A stretch of DNA of 8,781 nt from a bacterium (GCA_027619145.1 JAQCGA010000136.1:1-8781); one strand, 5' to 3'; positions 1 to 6,549 are shown, numbered from the stretch's first letter. The notes: a model not told the origin generated them from the sequence alone. Program-made: numbers and translations.

Positions 1-31
1 GACTCTCTAGAGTCGGCGCTTTTTCATTTTT
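1..31 (+). terminator. Probable right half of a rho-independent terminator, cut by the window edge
   Basis: Bases 1-5 (GACTC) and 10-14 (GAGTC) form a stem around a TCTA loop. The right arm continues as GGCGC to base 19 and is followed directly by five T (20-24), then CA and five more T (27-31). This is the layout of an intrinsic terminator read on the plus strand. If the five bases before the window are GCGCC, the stem would be ten perfect pairs. It would end a plus-strand gene lying left of the window. It may also stop the minus-strand operon that ends at 41, if a T-run follows on that strand outside the window. Confidence 0.5.
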
Positions 32-40
32 GATCAACGC

Positions 41-1291
41 TTACATCGACGGCATACACCCCTGACCGTCAAACACAACCTCCGTCGGTTCTCCCAAAAT
101 TTCAATATCCTCCCGTTCTTCCAACTCTGCAACCATAGATCTGGAAACCCACAGGTGCTCCAGATCCAGCGTGGATTTGATCCTCACCACACGCGTATCT
201 TCGGTATGCTCTGCTCGCAACACCTCCAGCGCAATCTCCACGGCCTCCCTCTCCGTCTCCCCAACAACTGGCACATACGCCCGGTTCAAAAACGTAGTTG
301 TCAACGCATTTGCATACGTCGCCTTAAAATCAATCCGATCGACCAGCTTTCGGGTCGTCACATCTGCCAGCCCAATTCCATTGGCGTTGCCGTGTGTCTC
401 CTCGGTCAGGTCCAGCACGACAATCCGTTCAATCGACGGGCTATCCGGCTCCTTGATCCCCGGCAACCAGATGCGCCCAATAATATTTGGGTCCATTCCC
501 GTGCCACTGATATTCTTTCCAATGCGATCTACAATCAGCAAGTCAATTCGATTCGAAGGAAGACGCGGCATCCACTCGCGGGCCTCATTTAACAATCGGG
601 GCTCCACAGACTCGAAATCTTCCGGCTCTACGGCCACCAAGCGCGCTGTATGCTCGTACGCATTTTCTACAATAGCCACCCCCAGCGAGATCGGTGCTTC
701 TTTCAGAATTACCTTCCCCCACATGGGAATCATCCGGGGCAACGCACTTGCACCCATCGAATGCGCAAGCGTAGCGCCCTTATGGCTACCCAGGCCAATC
801 GTCATCATCTTCATCAACCCGCTCTCGAACGGACCGTGAAACGCCGTGTGTGGCTTCACCCGGTTGATCAGCACCACGCCGTCCGCCTCCATAGCCAACC
901 GATTGAGCACCACCGGGATTCCGTCTTCTACCTCTCCGACCTGCACCACATCCATCGTAGATTCGACAGGAACACCCATCGTCTCTTCGGTAATTCCGTA
1001 CGACGCCAGAATCTCCTTCTGGCCTTCAACCGTTCCGCCGCCATGGCTGCCCATTGCCGGCAGAATAAACGGCTCGCCTCCCAGTTCCCGCACACAATCC
1101 ACCACGGTCCGCGTCAGCTCTGCAATCTTATAAATCCCCCGACTGCCAGCCGTAACCGCAACACGTGCCCCCGGATGAATACGTTCTCTTAATTTGGATG
1201 CCATCACAGCCCTGCGAGCCTCTGCAATCGGATCCTCCAGCGTCTCCGCTACAAAACGCTGTCGCACAGGGGCCATGCGAGGAAACTTCAT
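41..1291 (-). CDS. LarA/DUF2088-family protein (lactate racemase-like domain)
   Basis: A 416-residue protein of the nickel-dependent lactate racemase (LarA) N-domain superfamily. Known LarA enzymes racemise or epimerise 2-hydroxy acids with a nickel-pincer nucleotide cofactor bound to a lysine. Supporting segments are a Rossmann-like start (residues 42-50, RVAVTAGSR), PAMGSHGGG at 78-86 with His83, and the conserved block 143-172 with VKPH (145-148), His152, Lys161, His170 and Lys171. That block sits where LarA carries its cofactor lysine and nickel-ligand histidine, but the exact correspondence is my inference. The spacing differs from canonical LarA, so this is probably a divergent group whose substrate I cannot name. 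No larB, larC or larE genes for cofactor synthesis are in the window. The start is ATG with AAGGAG six bases upstream; that site overlaps the TAA of the upstream hydrolase gene, suggesting translational coupling. Confidence 0.75.
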   Translation of the reverse strand: MKFPRMAPVRQRFVAETLEDPIAEARRAVMASKLRERIHPGARVAVTAGSRGIYKIAELTRTVVDCVRELGGEPFILPAMGSHGGGTVEGQKEILASYGITEETMGVPVESTMDVVQVGEVEDGIPVVLNRLAMEADGVVLINRVKPHTAFHGPFESGLMKMMTIGLGSHKGATLAHSMGASALPRMIPMWGKVILKEAPISLGVAIVENAYEHTARLVAVEPEDFESVEPRLLNEAREWMPRLPSNRIDLLIVDRIGKNISGTGMDPNIIGRIWLPGIKEPDSPSIERIVVLDLTEETHGNANGIGLADVTTRKLVDRIDFKATYANALTTTFLNRAYVPVVGETEREAVEIALEVLRAEHTEDTRVVRIKSTLDLEHLWVSRSMVAELEEREDIEILGEPTEVVFDGQGCMPSM

Positions 1292-1302
1292 ATCTTTCTC
1301 CT

Positions 1303-2124
1303 TTACATCCGGAAAACTTTCTCCGCATTCTTCCGAGAAATACGCTCAAATGCATCTTTACTCAAATCGGCATTCTTCAGATACTCAATAATCGGCGTTT
1401 CCTGTCCAACACGCAAATAGTCTGTAGCAAACATCAATCGGTTCTTCCAGCGCTTGAGAAACTTTAGGCCAAATTCTGGATCGCGGGTAATTCCCCGGTA
1501 CCCAGATCCTGCCGACAGATCCGCATACAAATTCGGATATTTCGCAAACAATTCATCCAGCCTGCCTCCAGGTAATACCGGTCCATCCGGATATCCCGCT
1601 TTGGCATTCACACGTCCCGAAATTTCGCGCCAGAAGTGTGGCGAATGGCCAACAAACTTTACATTTTTGTACGTCGCCAGCATCTTCTCGAAGCCTGGCA
1701 ATCCGGGCTTATCCCGGTTAATCCAGGGATCGAAATGCATCACCATTGCAAGTTTTAATCGATCGCACGCCTCATACACGACTTGCTGCATCGGATCATC
1801 CACAGGCAGGCCGCAGAGATTCTCCCCGTACCCTACACACCCTTGATCCATCCAGTGCTCCAGAATCGGATACGGATTAAACCGCCCTGGATATCGATGC
1901 CGAGGGTCCACAGCACACAGCGGCAAGAGCCGGTCCCGATGCCGCCGGGTCATCCGCAAAATCTCTTTCGTAGGAACAAAAAAATCCAGTTCCTCCGGCA
2001 CCTCCACCGCCATCACCACGGCTTTCTCTATTCCATTTCGATCCATCCAGCGAAGCAGTTGCGCCGGTTTCAAACCAGGGTTGTCGAACAACAATTGCCC
2101 CAGATGCACGTGTGTGTCAATCAT
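1303..2124 (-). CDS. Amidohydrolase-family (Amidohydro_2-type) metal-dependent hydrolase
   Basis: A 273-residue single-domain TIM-barrel hydrolase of the amidohydrolase superfamily. The N-terminal HxH metal motif is in DTHVH (His5, His7). Further likely ligands or catalytic residues are His130 (end of AMVMH), His160 (VGH) and Asp235 in FATDY, the family's classic late aspartate. Length and layout fit Amidohydro_2 proteins, which include lactonases and decarboxylases; the real substrate is not readable from sequence. There is no signal peptide, so it should be cytoplasmic. The ATG start has GAGGGA about eight bases upstream. It is followed after 11 bases by the LarA-like gene, and its TAA forms part of that gene's ribosome binding site (TAAAGGAG). 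It lies 90 bases downstream of the 2-phosphoglycerate kinase-like gene on the same strand. Confidence 0.82.
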   Translation of the reverse strand: MIDTHVHLGQLLFDNPGLKPAQLLRWMDRNGIEKAVVMAVEVPEELDFFVPTKEILRMTRRHRDRLLPLCAVDPRHRYPGRFNPYPILEHWMDQGCVGYGENLCGLPVDDPMQQVVYEACDRLKLAMVMHFDPWINRDKPGLPGFEKMLATYKNVKFVGHSPHFWREISGRVNAKAGYPDGPVLPGGRLDELFAKYPNLYADLSAGSGYRGITRDPEFGLKFLKRWKNRLMFATDYLRVGQETPIIEYLKNADLSKDAFERISRKNAEKVFRM

Positions 2125-2192
2125 CGCCTCAGTCCCTCAAGCCGTGCCTGCGCCAGTAAAGAGAAGACTTGCTTCCCAAACGTGAATTTGCT

Positions 2193-2218
2193 ACTATATC
2201 GCAGATACAAAGTGTCAA
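2193..2218 (-). promoter_or_regulatory. Possible promoter for the hydrolase/LarA-like pair, -35 overlapping the upstream stop codon
   Basis: On the minus strand a perfect TTGACA (plus 2213-2218) includes the TGA stop of the upstream kinase gene. TATAGT (plus 2193-2198) follows, but the spacer is only 14 bases; the 16- and 17-base positions (TAGTAG, AGTAGC) are poor -10 boxes. The location, about 70 bases before the hydrolase start, is right. The short spacing keeps confidence low: either an activator-dependent promoter or chance. Confidence 0.35.
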
Positions 2219-3381
2219 CTTTTCCACCGTGCGCTTCCGTTTTTCATTTTCTTTCGCAGCGTATCCATAATCATCAAAGAAATGGACTGCACCGTCTCGT
2301 CCAGGTCTGAATTCTCAAATGCAGGAACCCGGTTGGCCTCCCCTACTTCCAGAAGATGCTGCTGAATGTGCAAGATTTGTTCCATATATTTTAAATATCG
2401 GTGCTGAGTACGCCGGGAGGCTTCCTGGCTGCGCATTTCGAACCGCTCTGCAAAAGGTTGCTTGTCCGACAAAAACAAGTTCACCTGAATAAACAACGCC
2501 TTGTCTTTGTACTCGTCCAACTGCAGCAGATCTGGAACCAGGTGTACACCGTCTACAATCAAGCTTACATTTTCTTCGACCGCACGCTCCAGCGTTGCCC
2601 GGACGCCCACGCAAATCCGGGCGGCCTGCTCGCGAAACCCATAAATCACCGGGTCTGCACCTTCCAGTGGAGGAATGGACACCGTCTCCCATGCCGCATA
2701 CGATGAAGAATGCAAGGCCGGCATCAGTTCCTGGGCAATCATCAAACGCATCACCTGACGGATTTCATCTGTGGAAGCCACACGCGAAATCCGGAGCAAA
2801 TTTGCCAGCGCAACAGCCACAGAGGTTTTTCCGACACCCGTCGCTCCTCCAATTAGAATGATCAAAGGCTGGGCATTCTCACGGTTCCGAAAACGATTCC
2901 AGATTCCGTACCGTTCCGCAAACGACTCGCCAGATTCTTTGCCCAGAATGTTCAGGGCAGACTTAAGAATATCACGCCGCTTGACAACCGTTTTGTCCTG
3001 CCGGATAAAGTCGGCTTCAATCCGTTCCGAAATCCGGTAGGCCTGGTCCTCATCCACGCCAGTCACAACCAGTGAATGCGACAGATGTTCGCGCGAAAAC
3101 GGCCGCGTCCCCTGCTCGTCTTCCACCAGAATCTGCCTGGACCGAGGAGACCAGAAAATTCCATCCCCAATAGGCCGCTCGCCGAACAATTCGCGGACCT
3201 GATCGTGAACCAGATCCATCATTTTTCGTGCGGAAACCGTCTTCTGTTTTTGCAAGGAATTCCGAATTCGGTCCGCAACCTGATAGGCTTCCCGAAACGA
3301 AAACCCCTGTTCCAGCAGATAATGCGTCAACATCCCACGCATAAACGGGATTCGTTTCCCGTTGTCTACAATGGTTGCCAC
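2215..3381 (-). CDS. 2-phosphoglycerate kinase-like P-loop kinase with tandem ATP-cone-like domains
   Basis: A 388-residue protein. Residues about 1-67 and about 84-147 look like two ATP-cone-type nucleotide-binding modules: each has a short basic beta start (VDNGKRIPFMRGML; DEQGTRPFSREHL), a helix ending in ADRIR or SERIE, and a KTV(S/V)(A/K)R motif. The kinase domain begins near 172 with a Walker A loop GGATGVGKT (178-186), then ASTDEIRQVMR (202-212) and a Walker B-like LIVDGVH (274-280). This matches 2-phosphoglycerate kinases, which in methanogens phosphorylate 2-phospho-D-glycerate to 2,3-bisphosphoglycerate on the way to cyclic 2,3-diphosphoglycerate; bacterial homologues have unclear roles. 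The start is GTG (3379-3381), supported by a perfect AGGAGG (3388-3393) six bases upstream. An ATG further out is out of frame. The protein ends in a basic tail (RKKMKNGSARWKS). Confidence 0.8.
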   Translation of the reverse strand: MATIVDNGKRIPFMRGMLTHYLLEQGFSFREAYQVADRIRNSLQKQKTVSARKMMDLVHDQVRELFGERPIGDGIFWSPRSRQILVEDEQGTRPFSREHLSHSLVVTGVDEDQAYRISERIEADFIRQDKTVVKRRDILKSALNILGKESGESFAERYGIWNRFRNRENAQPLIILIGGATGVGKTSVAVALANLLRISRVASTDEIRQVMRLMIAQELMPALHSSSYAAWETVSIPPLEGADPVIYGFREQAARICVGVRATLERAVEENVSLIVDGVHLVPDLLQLDEYKDKALFIQVNLFLSDKQPFAERFEMRSQEASRRTQHRYLKYMEQILHIQQHLLEVGEANRVPAFENSDLDETVQSISLMIMDTLRKKMKNGSARWKS

Positions 3382-3393
3382 CTCGGGCCTCCT
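3382..3393 (-). promoter_or_regulatory. Consensus ribosome binding site that fixes a GTG start
   Basis: Minus-strand AGGAGG at plus 3388-3393, followed by a six-base spacer (3382-3387) and GTG. It is the strongest Shine-Dalgarno in the window and supports GTG as the initiation codon of the kinase gene. Confidence 0.8.
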
Positions 3394-3480
3394 GTTTCCA
3401 TCAAATGTGCAATAAGTTACAGCCGGGGACGCAGGTAGGGAGTTGGAAAACCAGCGGGGGAAACGCCGTTCCAGTGTTGC

Positions 3481-3510
3481 AAATAAACGGCCATATCAGG
3501 CGGAAGTCAA
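3481..3510 (-). promoter_or_regulatory. Candidate sigma-70-type promoter for the 2-phosphoglycerate kinase-like gene
   Basis: Minus-strand TTGACT (plus 3505-3510), an 18-base spacer, then TTATTT (plus 3481-3486); shifting by one base gives TTTATT with a 17-base spacer. Transcription would begin near 3474 and leave a leader of about 90 bases before the GTG start. The -35 is strong and the -10 moderate. The rest of the 205-base gap between this gene and the divergent barrel gene shows no clear plus-strand promoter. Confidence 0.45.
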
Positions 3511-3586
3511 CCGAAAATTGGCTCCCAAAGACGCAGCATCGACCTCTACATCCAGGGCACCCGCTCCACCGGGAAAGGATCCGGCA

Positions 3587-4246
3587 ATGACCAAACCAGC
3601 ACACCTCCTGTTCACCTTCTTCCTGCTCTTTCTAACGAATCAGGCGAATGCACAGATCAATGAAACCCAGATTGAAGGAATGGGAACCGTGGGTGGCGGC
3701 CTCTTCCGCCCCACAGGAGAAGACAAAAGCGTTGCAAAAACCAGCCCGGCCATTCAGCTTGTTGCCAGCCTCGGTTTCACGGATCACCTTGGCGCAGAAG
3801 CCGAATTTTTATATGTACCCATCCTGCTCAAATCCGGTACCATCTCCTTTGCATCCGATCAAAAAAGCCACCAGATTTCTGCCGTCGTTGGTTTGCGTGT
3901 AACCAGCGGAAGAATTGTGAATCAGCAGAAACGCCCGGTAACCTATCTGGCATTGCGCACCGGCTTTGCCCGGATCGTCACACAGGCAAACAGCCAAATT
4001 CCTGCCGGCTCCTGGATTGGACGTACTGTGGACGAAATTGAAAACCCTTCCTTCGGCGGTTTCAATGTGACCATTCGCGAAAAAGGCTTCGTCCTGTCTC
4101 CTCGCGTGGGTGCCCTTATCCCTCTTTCCAAGAATTCTGCTCTGGACCTCTCTTTCTTCCCTGTTTTTATTTTTGACCGGGAAGCCGTTTCCAAGCAACT
4201 CTTCTTTACAGTTGGGTTCTCGCTTGCTGCCTGGCAAGGCATCTAG
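3587..4246 (+). CDS. Exported outer-membrane beta-barrel-like protein, hypothetical
   Basis: A 219-residue protein with a clear Sec signal peptide: short basic start (MTKPAH), hydrophobic core LLFTFFLLFL, and a signal peptidase I site after ANA (residues 20-22), leaving a mature chain of 197 residues beginning QINETQ. The mature part has alternating amphipathic strands rich in Gly and aromatics (VGGGLFRP, IQLVASLGF, LGAEAEFLYVPIL, HQISAVVGLRV, VTYLALRTGFARI, FVLSPRVGALIPL, ALDLSFFPVFIF, QLFFTVGFSLAAW), typical of a small outer-membrane barrel of about eight to ten strands. It ends AWQGI, without the common terminal Phe. The reading frame stays open upstream to an ATG at 3443, but 3587 is preferred because it places the signal peptide at the N-terminus and AAAGGA (3574-3579) lies seven bases before it. 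The next gene follows after 21 bases on the same strand. Function unknown. Confidence 0.75.
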   Translation: MTKPAHLLFTFFLLFLTNQANAQINETQIEGMGTVGGGLFRPTGEDKSVAKTSPAIQLVASLGFTDHLGAEAEFLYVPILLKSGTISFASDQKSHQISAVVGLRVTSGRIVNQQKRPVTYLALRTGFARIVTQANSQIPAGSWIGRTVDEIENPSFGGFNVTIREKGFVLSPRVGALIPLSKNSALDLSFFPVFIFDREAVSKQLFFTVGFSLAAWQGI

Positions 4247-4248
4247 CA

Positions 4249-4262
4249 ATTCTCCGGAGAAT
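4249..4262. repeat. Perfect 14-base palindrome at the ribosome binding site of the oxidoreductase gene
   Basis: ATTCTCCGGAGAAT is fully self-complementary and contains the GGAGA Shine-Dalgarno (4256-4260) of the following gene. As RNA it could fold as a five-pair stem with a CCGG loop, exposing only part of the Shine-Dalgarno. As DNA it could be an operator. It may also be chance. Confidence 0.5.
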
Positions 4263-4267
4263 CTCCC

Positions 4268-5263
4268 ATGTCTCTTCGTATCGGCCTCATCGGCACAGAC
4301 GGCCATACCGGAACGGTATTGAACGGCATCCCAGGCCTCCCGGGCGCTCGCCTGTGTGCCTGTGCAAAAGGGCATCCGGAAGACAACCTGGACCGCCTGC
4401 GAAACCACCCCGCATTCCATGACGACACGGCTCTCTTCGACGATTACCACACCATGTTCGAGCAGGTCGATCTCGATCTGATAGGCATCTGCCGCCCCTA
4501 CTCCCTCAACGCCGAAGCCGTAATCGCAGCAGCAAAAAGAAACCTGCACATCATTTGCGAAAAACCCATAGCCACCACGCTTCAAGATCTGGACGCCGTG
4601 GAGCAAGCCGTAAAACGCAACAACGTTCGACTCACAGCCATGCTCGGCATGCGCCTGCTCCCCCCTTTCCAGGCGGTAAAAAAAGCCGTTGCCGAAGGGC
4701 ACATTGGAGAACCGATCCTGGCCACTGCACAAAAGTCTTACCGTTTCGGCAACCGCCCCACCTTCTACAAAGAACGTAAAACCTACGGAGGCAGCATTCC
4801 CTGGGTGGCGATTCATGCAATTGACTATGTCCGCTGGACCACCGGCCTCGAATACACACGTGTAGCGGCCCTCCACGGCAACCTCGCCCACCCTGGATAT
4901 CCCGGCTGCGAAGACCACGGCGGCATGCTCTTCCAGTTTGCCAACGGCGGCACCGCCCTCGTCAACATGGACTATCTCCGACCCGATGCAGCCGCCAGCC
5001 ATGGAGACGACCGGCTACGCATTGCTGGCTCCGAAGGCGTACTCGAAATCCTGGACCTGGGCACCCGCGTTCAGCTCCTTCGAAACGACAAACCTCCCCG
5101 CGACCTGGACCTCCCCAAAGAAATCGATTTCCTCTCCGACTTCGCCAGAGAATTGCGCGGGGAAGGGGAACACAGCATTGGTCCCGACGAAGCCGTTGCT
5201 GTCACACGGATCAGCCTCAAAGCCCGGGAAGCCGCTGACACAGGTCAGACCCTGGAACTCTAA
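4268..5263 (+). CDS. Gfo/Idh/MocA-family NAD(P)-dependent oxidoreductase
   Basis: A 331-residue protein with the family's two-domain plan. The N-terminal Rossmann fold begins LRIGLIGTDGHTG (residues 3-15), a GxxGxxG-like nucleotide loop with Thr-Asp in place of the usual pattern. The family hallmark EKP is at 98-100 in ICEKPIAT and supplies the lysine that binds cofactor and substrate. The C-terminal alpha/beta domain carries GGSIPWVAIHAIDYVRW (174-190), with His183 and Asp186 in the position of the family's catalytic GxHxxD-type motif. Members oxidise, reduce or epimerise sugars, inositols and related polyols; the substrate here is not readable. No signal peptide is seen, so it should be cytoplasmic. 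ATG has GGAGA eight bases upstream inside a perfect palindrome. It probably shares a transcript with the barrel-protein gene and converges on the M24 peptidase gene with 10 bases between stop codons. Confidence 0.88.
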   Translation: MSLRIGLIGTDGHTGTVLNGIPGLPGARLCACAKGHPEDNLDRLRNHPAFHDDTALFDDYHTMFEQVDLDLIGICRPYSLNAEAVIAAAKRNLHIICEKPIATTLQDLDAVEQAVKRNNVRLTAMLGMRLLPPFQAVKKAVAEGHIGEPILATAQKSYRFGNRPTFYKERKTYGGSIPWVAIHAIDYVRWTTGLEYTRVAALHGNLAHPGYPGCEDHGGMLFQFANGGTALVNMDYLRPDAAASHGDDRLRIAGSEGVLEILDLGTRVQLLRNDKPPRDLDLPKEIDFLSDFARELRGEGEHSIGPDEAVAVTRISLKAREAADTGQTLEL

Positions 5264-5273
5264 CCCTGTTCTG

Positions 5274-6410
5274 TCAACCTCCTGGAATCAGGTTCAACGG
5301 GTAATCCACCAGATTTTCCACACCGTTTTCTGTAACCCAGAATGTATTCTCCACCCGCACTCCCATATTCAACGCCTCGCTGTACCCTCCTGGTTCACAC
5401 GAAAACACATCACCCACCTCAAAAACTCCATCCCGGTCCCGGTTCAAATCTGGAGCCTCATGGGGTCTCACCCCCACCCCATGCCCTCCGTGATGCACCA
5501 GCCCATCTACGGCCAGATGTGGATGTTCCCGAATCCGCGCATCCAGCGTTTTCCACAGCTCTGTCGCACTCCCACCCGGGCGAACCAGCGCAGGAACATC
5601 CTCCAGAATTGCAGCCAGATGCGCAAACACCGAAGCCTGCAACTCCGTAGGCTTCCCCCCCACAACAAAGGTACGCGCAAGATCCGCCCAGTACCCCCGG
5701 TACACGCTCTGCGCGTCAATAATATATAACTCCCCCGCCTTAATGGCCCGGTTCCTGGCCGTGCCCCCAAACGTCCCGCACTGGTAATCTCCTCCGTGAT
5801 AGATCACCTCACCAACGGACTCTGCCGCAGCCTGTTGGCATGCTGCCAGCACCTCCATCTCGTTCACCCCAGGTGCAATCACCTCCTGCGCCCGAGTGTA
5901 GGCCGCCAGATCCGCCTGGATACTTTTCCGCATCAGCACAATCTCGTCCGCATCCTTTTTCTTATGCAATTCAACCAACAAATCATCCACCGCAACCCAT
6001 TCGTCTGGCCTCAGATGTCTGGCCACCGTATCCGCCAACAACTTGGGCAACCCTTCCGCTTGCCACCCCACTCTGGATGCCCTCCGTTCGCCCTTCAATC
6101 GAGCGCTCACAACCTGGTTCAACTGCCGCATCGGGTCAGGATTCAACGTGTAAAGCTTGTGCCATTCATACAGCACCCGCTCGCCTACCACCGCATCTCC
6201 CTCATCTGTATGCGCAGCAAGCCAGGAATCCCCTTGGGTTTCCAGTAAAAAAAATGCTGGAAAATAAAAAGAAGGGAACTTCGAAAGCAGTACACCCGTA
6301 AAATAATAAATCTCCAGATGATCTGTAAGCACCACTGCATCCACGCCTTCTTCTACAAGCCGGGCCCGAAGCCGCTGCTGCCTCTGTTTACATCCTTCCA
6401 TCGTAAGCAT
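5274..6410 (-). CDS. M24-family metallopeptidase (Xaa-Pro aminopeptidase/prolidase-like)
   Basis: A 378-residue protein with a creatinase-type N-terminal domain (about 1-155) and the pita-bread catalytic domain (about 160-370). All five expected metal ligands are present: Asp232 and Asp243 in IIDAQSVYRGYWADLARTF (ten residues between them, as usual), His310 in HHGGHGVG, Glu339 in SCEPGGY and Glu354 in RVENTF. His317 in RPHEAP is the usual second histidine. This predicts a two-metal aminopeptidase active on X-Pro peptides, or a creatinase-like relative; length fits PepQ/PepP-type enzymes. It is cytoplasmic, with no signal peptide. The ATG start at 6410 has AGGAG and AAAGGGG upstream (6418-6429); a second in-frame ATG is three codons in. 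It diverges from the beta-helix gene and shares a promoter region with it. Confidence 0.9.
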   Translation of the reverse strand: MLTMEGCKQRQQRLRARLVEEGVDAVVLTDHLEIYYFTGVLLSKFPSFYFPAFFLLETQGDSWLAAHTDEGDAVVGERVLYEWHKLYTLNPDPMRQLNQVVSARLKGERRASRVGWQAEGLPKLLADTVARHLRPDEWVAVDDLLVELHKKKDADEIVLMRKSIQADLAAYTRAQEVIAPGVNEMEVLAACQQAAAESVGEVIYHGGDYQCGTFGGTARNRAIKAGELYIIDAQSVYRGYWADLARTFVVGGKPTELQASVFAHLAAILEDVPALVRPGGSATELWKTLDARIREHPHLAVDGLVHHGGHGVGVRPHEAPDLNRDRDGVFEVGDVFSCEPGGYSEALNMGVRVENTFWVTENGVENLVDYPLNLIPGG

Positions 6411-6427
6411 CCTGCAACCCCTTTCTC

Positions 6428-6453
6428 CTGACCGGAGACACGACCCGGACCAG
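6428..6453 (-). promoter_or_regulatory. Imperfect leader hairpin touching the peptidase gene ribosome binding site
   Basis: On the minus strand CTGGTCCGGG (left arm) and CTCCGGTCAG (right arm) can form nine pairs, two of them G-U, with one bulged base and a loop of about seven bases. The end of the right arm overlaps the AGGAG (6425-6429) upstream of the peptidase start, while AAAGGGG (6418-6424) stays free. It could tune translation or be an operator-like site; no known riboswitch class is recognised. Confidence 0.3.
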
Positions 6454-6460
6454 ATTTTGG

Positions 6461-6490
6461 TTGTCTAAACCTGAGAATATGTTGTATGAT
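6461..6490 (+). promoter_or_regulatory. Candidate promoter for the beta-helix gene
   Basis: TTGTCT (6461-6466), an 18-base spacer and TATGAT (6485-6490), five of six matches to the -10 consensus. Transcription would start near 6497, giving a leader of about 50 bases before the start at 6550. The -10 box coincides with that of the opposite-strand promoter. Confidence 0.5.
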
Positions 6491-6515
6491 AACAGCACAA
6501 AAAACACCCCGTCAA
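6486..6515 (-). promoter_or_regulatory. Candidate promoter for the M24 peptidase gene
   Basis: Minus-strand TTGACG (plus 6510-6515), an 18-base spacer and TATCAT (plus 6486-6491). Both boxes match the sigma-70 consensus in five of six bases, making this the best promoter match in the window. Transcription would start near 6479, leaving a leader of about 70 bases that includes the hairpin at 6428-6453. Confidence 0.6.
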
Positions 6516-6549
6516 GCCTTTTATGCCAAACCACCTGAGGAAGCCCGAT

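Noticed and set aside
1..18. Resemblance of CTCTAGAGTCG to a cloning-vector polylinker
   Set aside because: Only 11 bases match from memory, the flanking bases diverge at once, and the sequence fits a natural terminator hairpin next to a native gene.
171..839. Plus-strand open frame of 222 codons inside the LarA-like gene
   Set aside because: Antisense shadow: Ser/Arg/Pro-rich translation without domain features, against a well-supported minus-strand gene.
3443..3586. N-terminal extension of the barrel protein from ATG 3443
   Set aside because: The extra 48 residues are polar and low in conserved character, would bury the signal peptide inside the protein, and 3587 has its own ribosome binding site.
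3809..5002. Long minus-strand open frame of 397 codons
   Set aside because: It lies antisense to the barrel-protein gene and the oxidoreductase gene, shows no recognisable motif, and is explained by codon bias of the real genes on the other strand.
5250..5300. Shared bidirectional terminator between the convergent oxidoreductase and peptidase genes
   Set aside because: Only 10 bases separate the stop codons, and I found no stable hairpin with a T-run; only weak four- to five-base inverted matches such as AACCT/AGGTT.
6523..6549. Earlier ATG start for the beta-helix gene
   Set aside because: No Shine-Dalgarno lies before 6523, whereas GAGGAAG is well placed for 6550; the nine extra residues add no recognisable feature.
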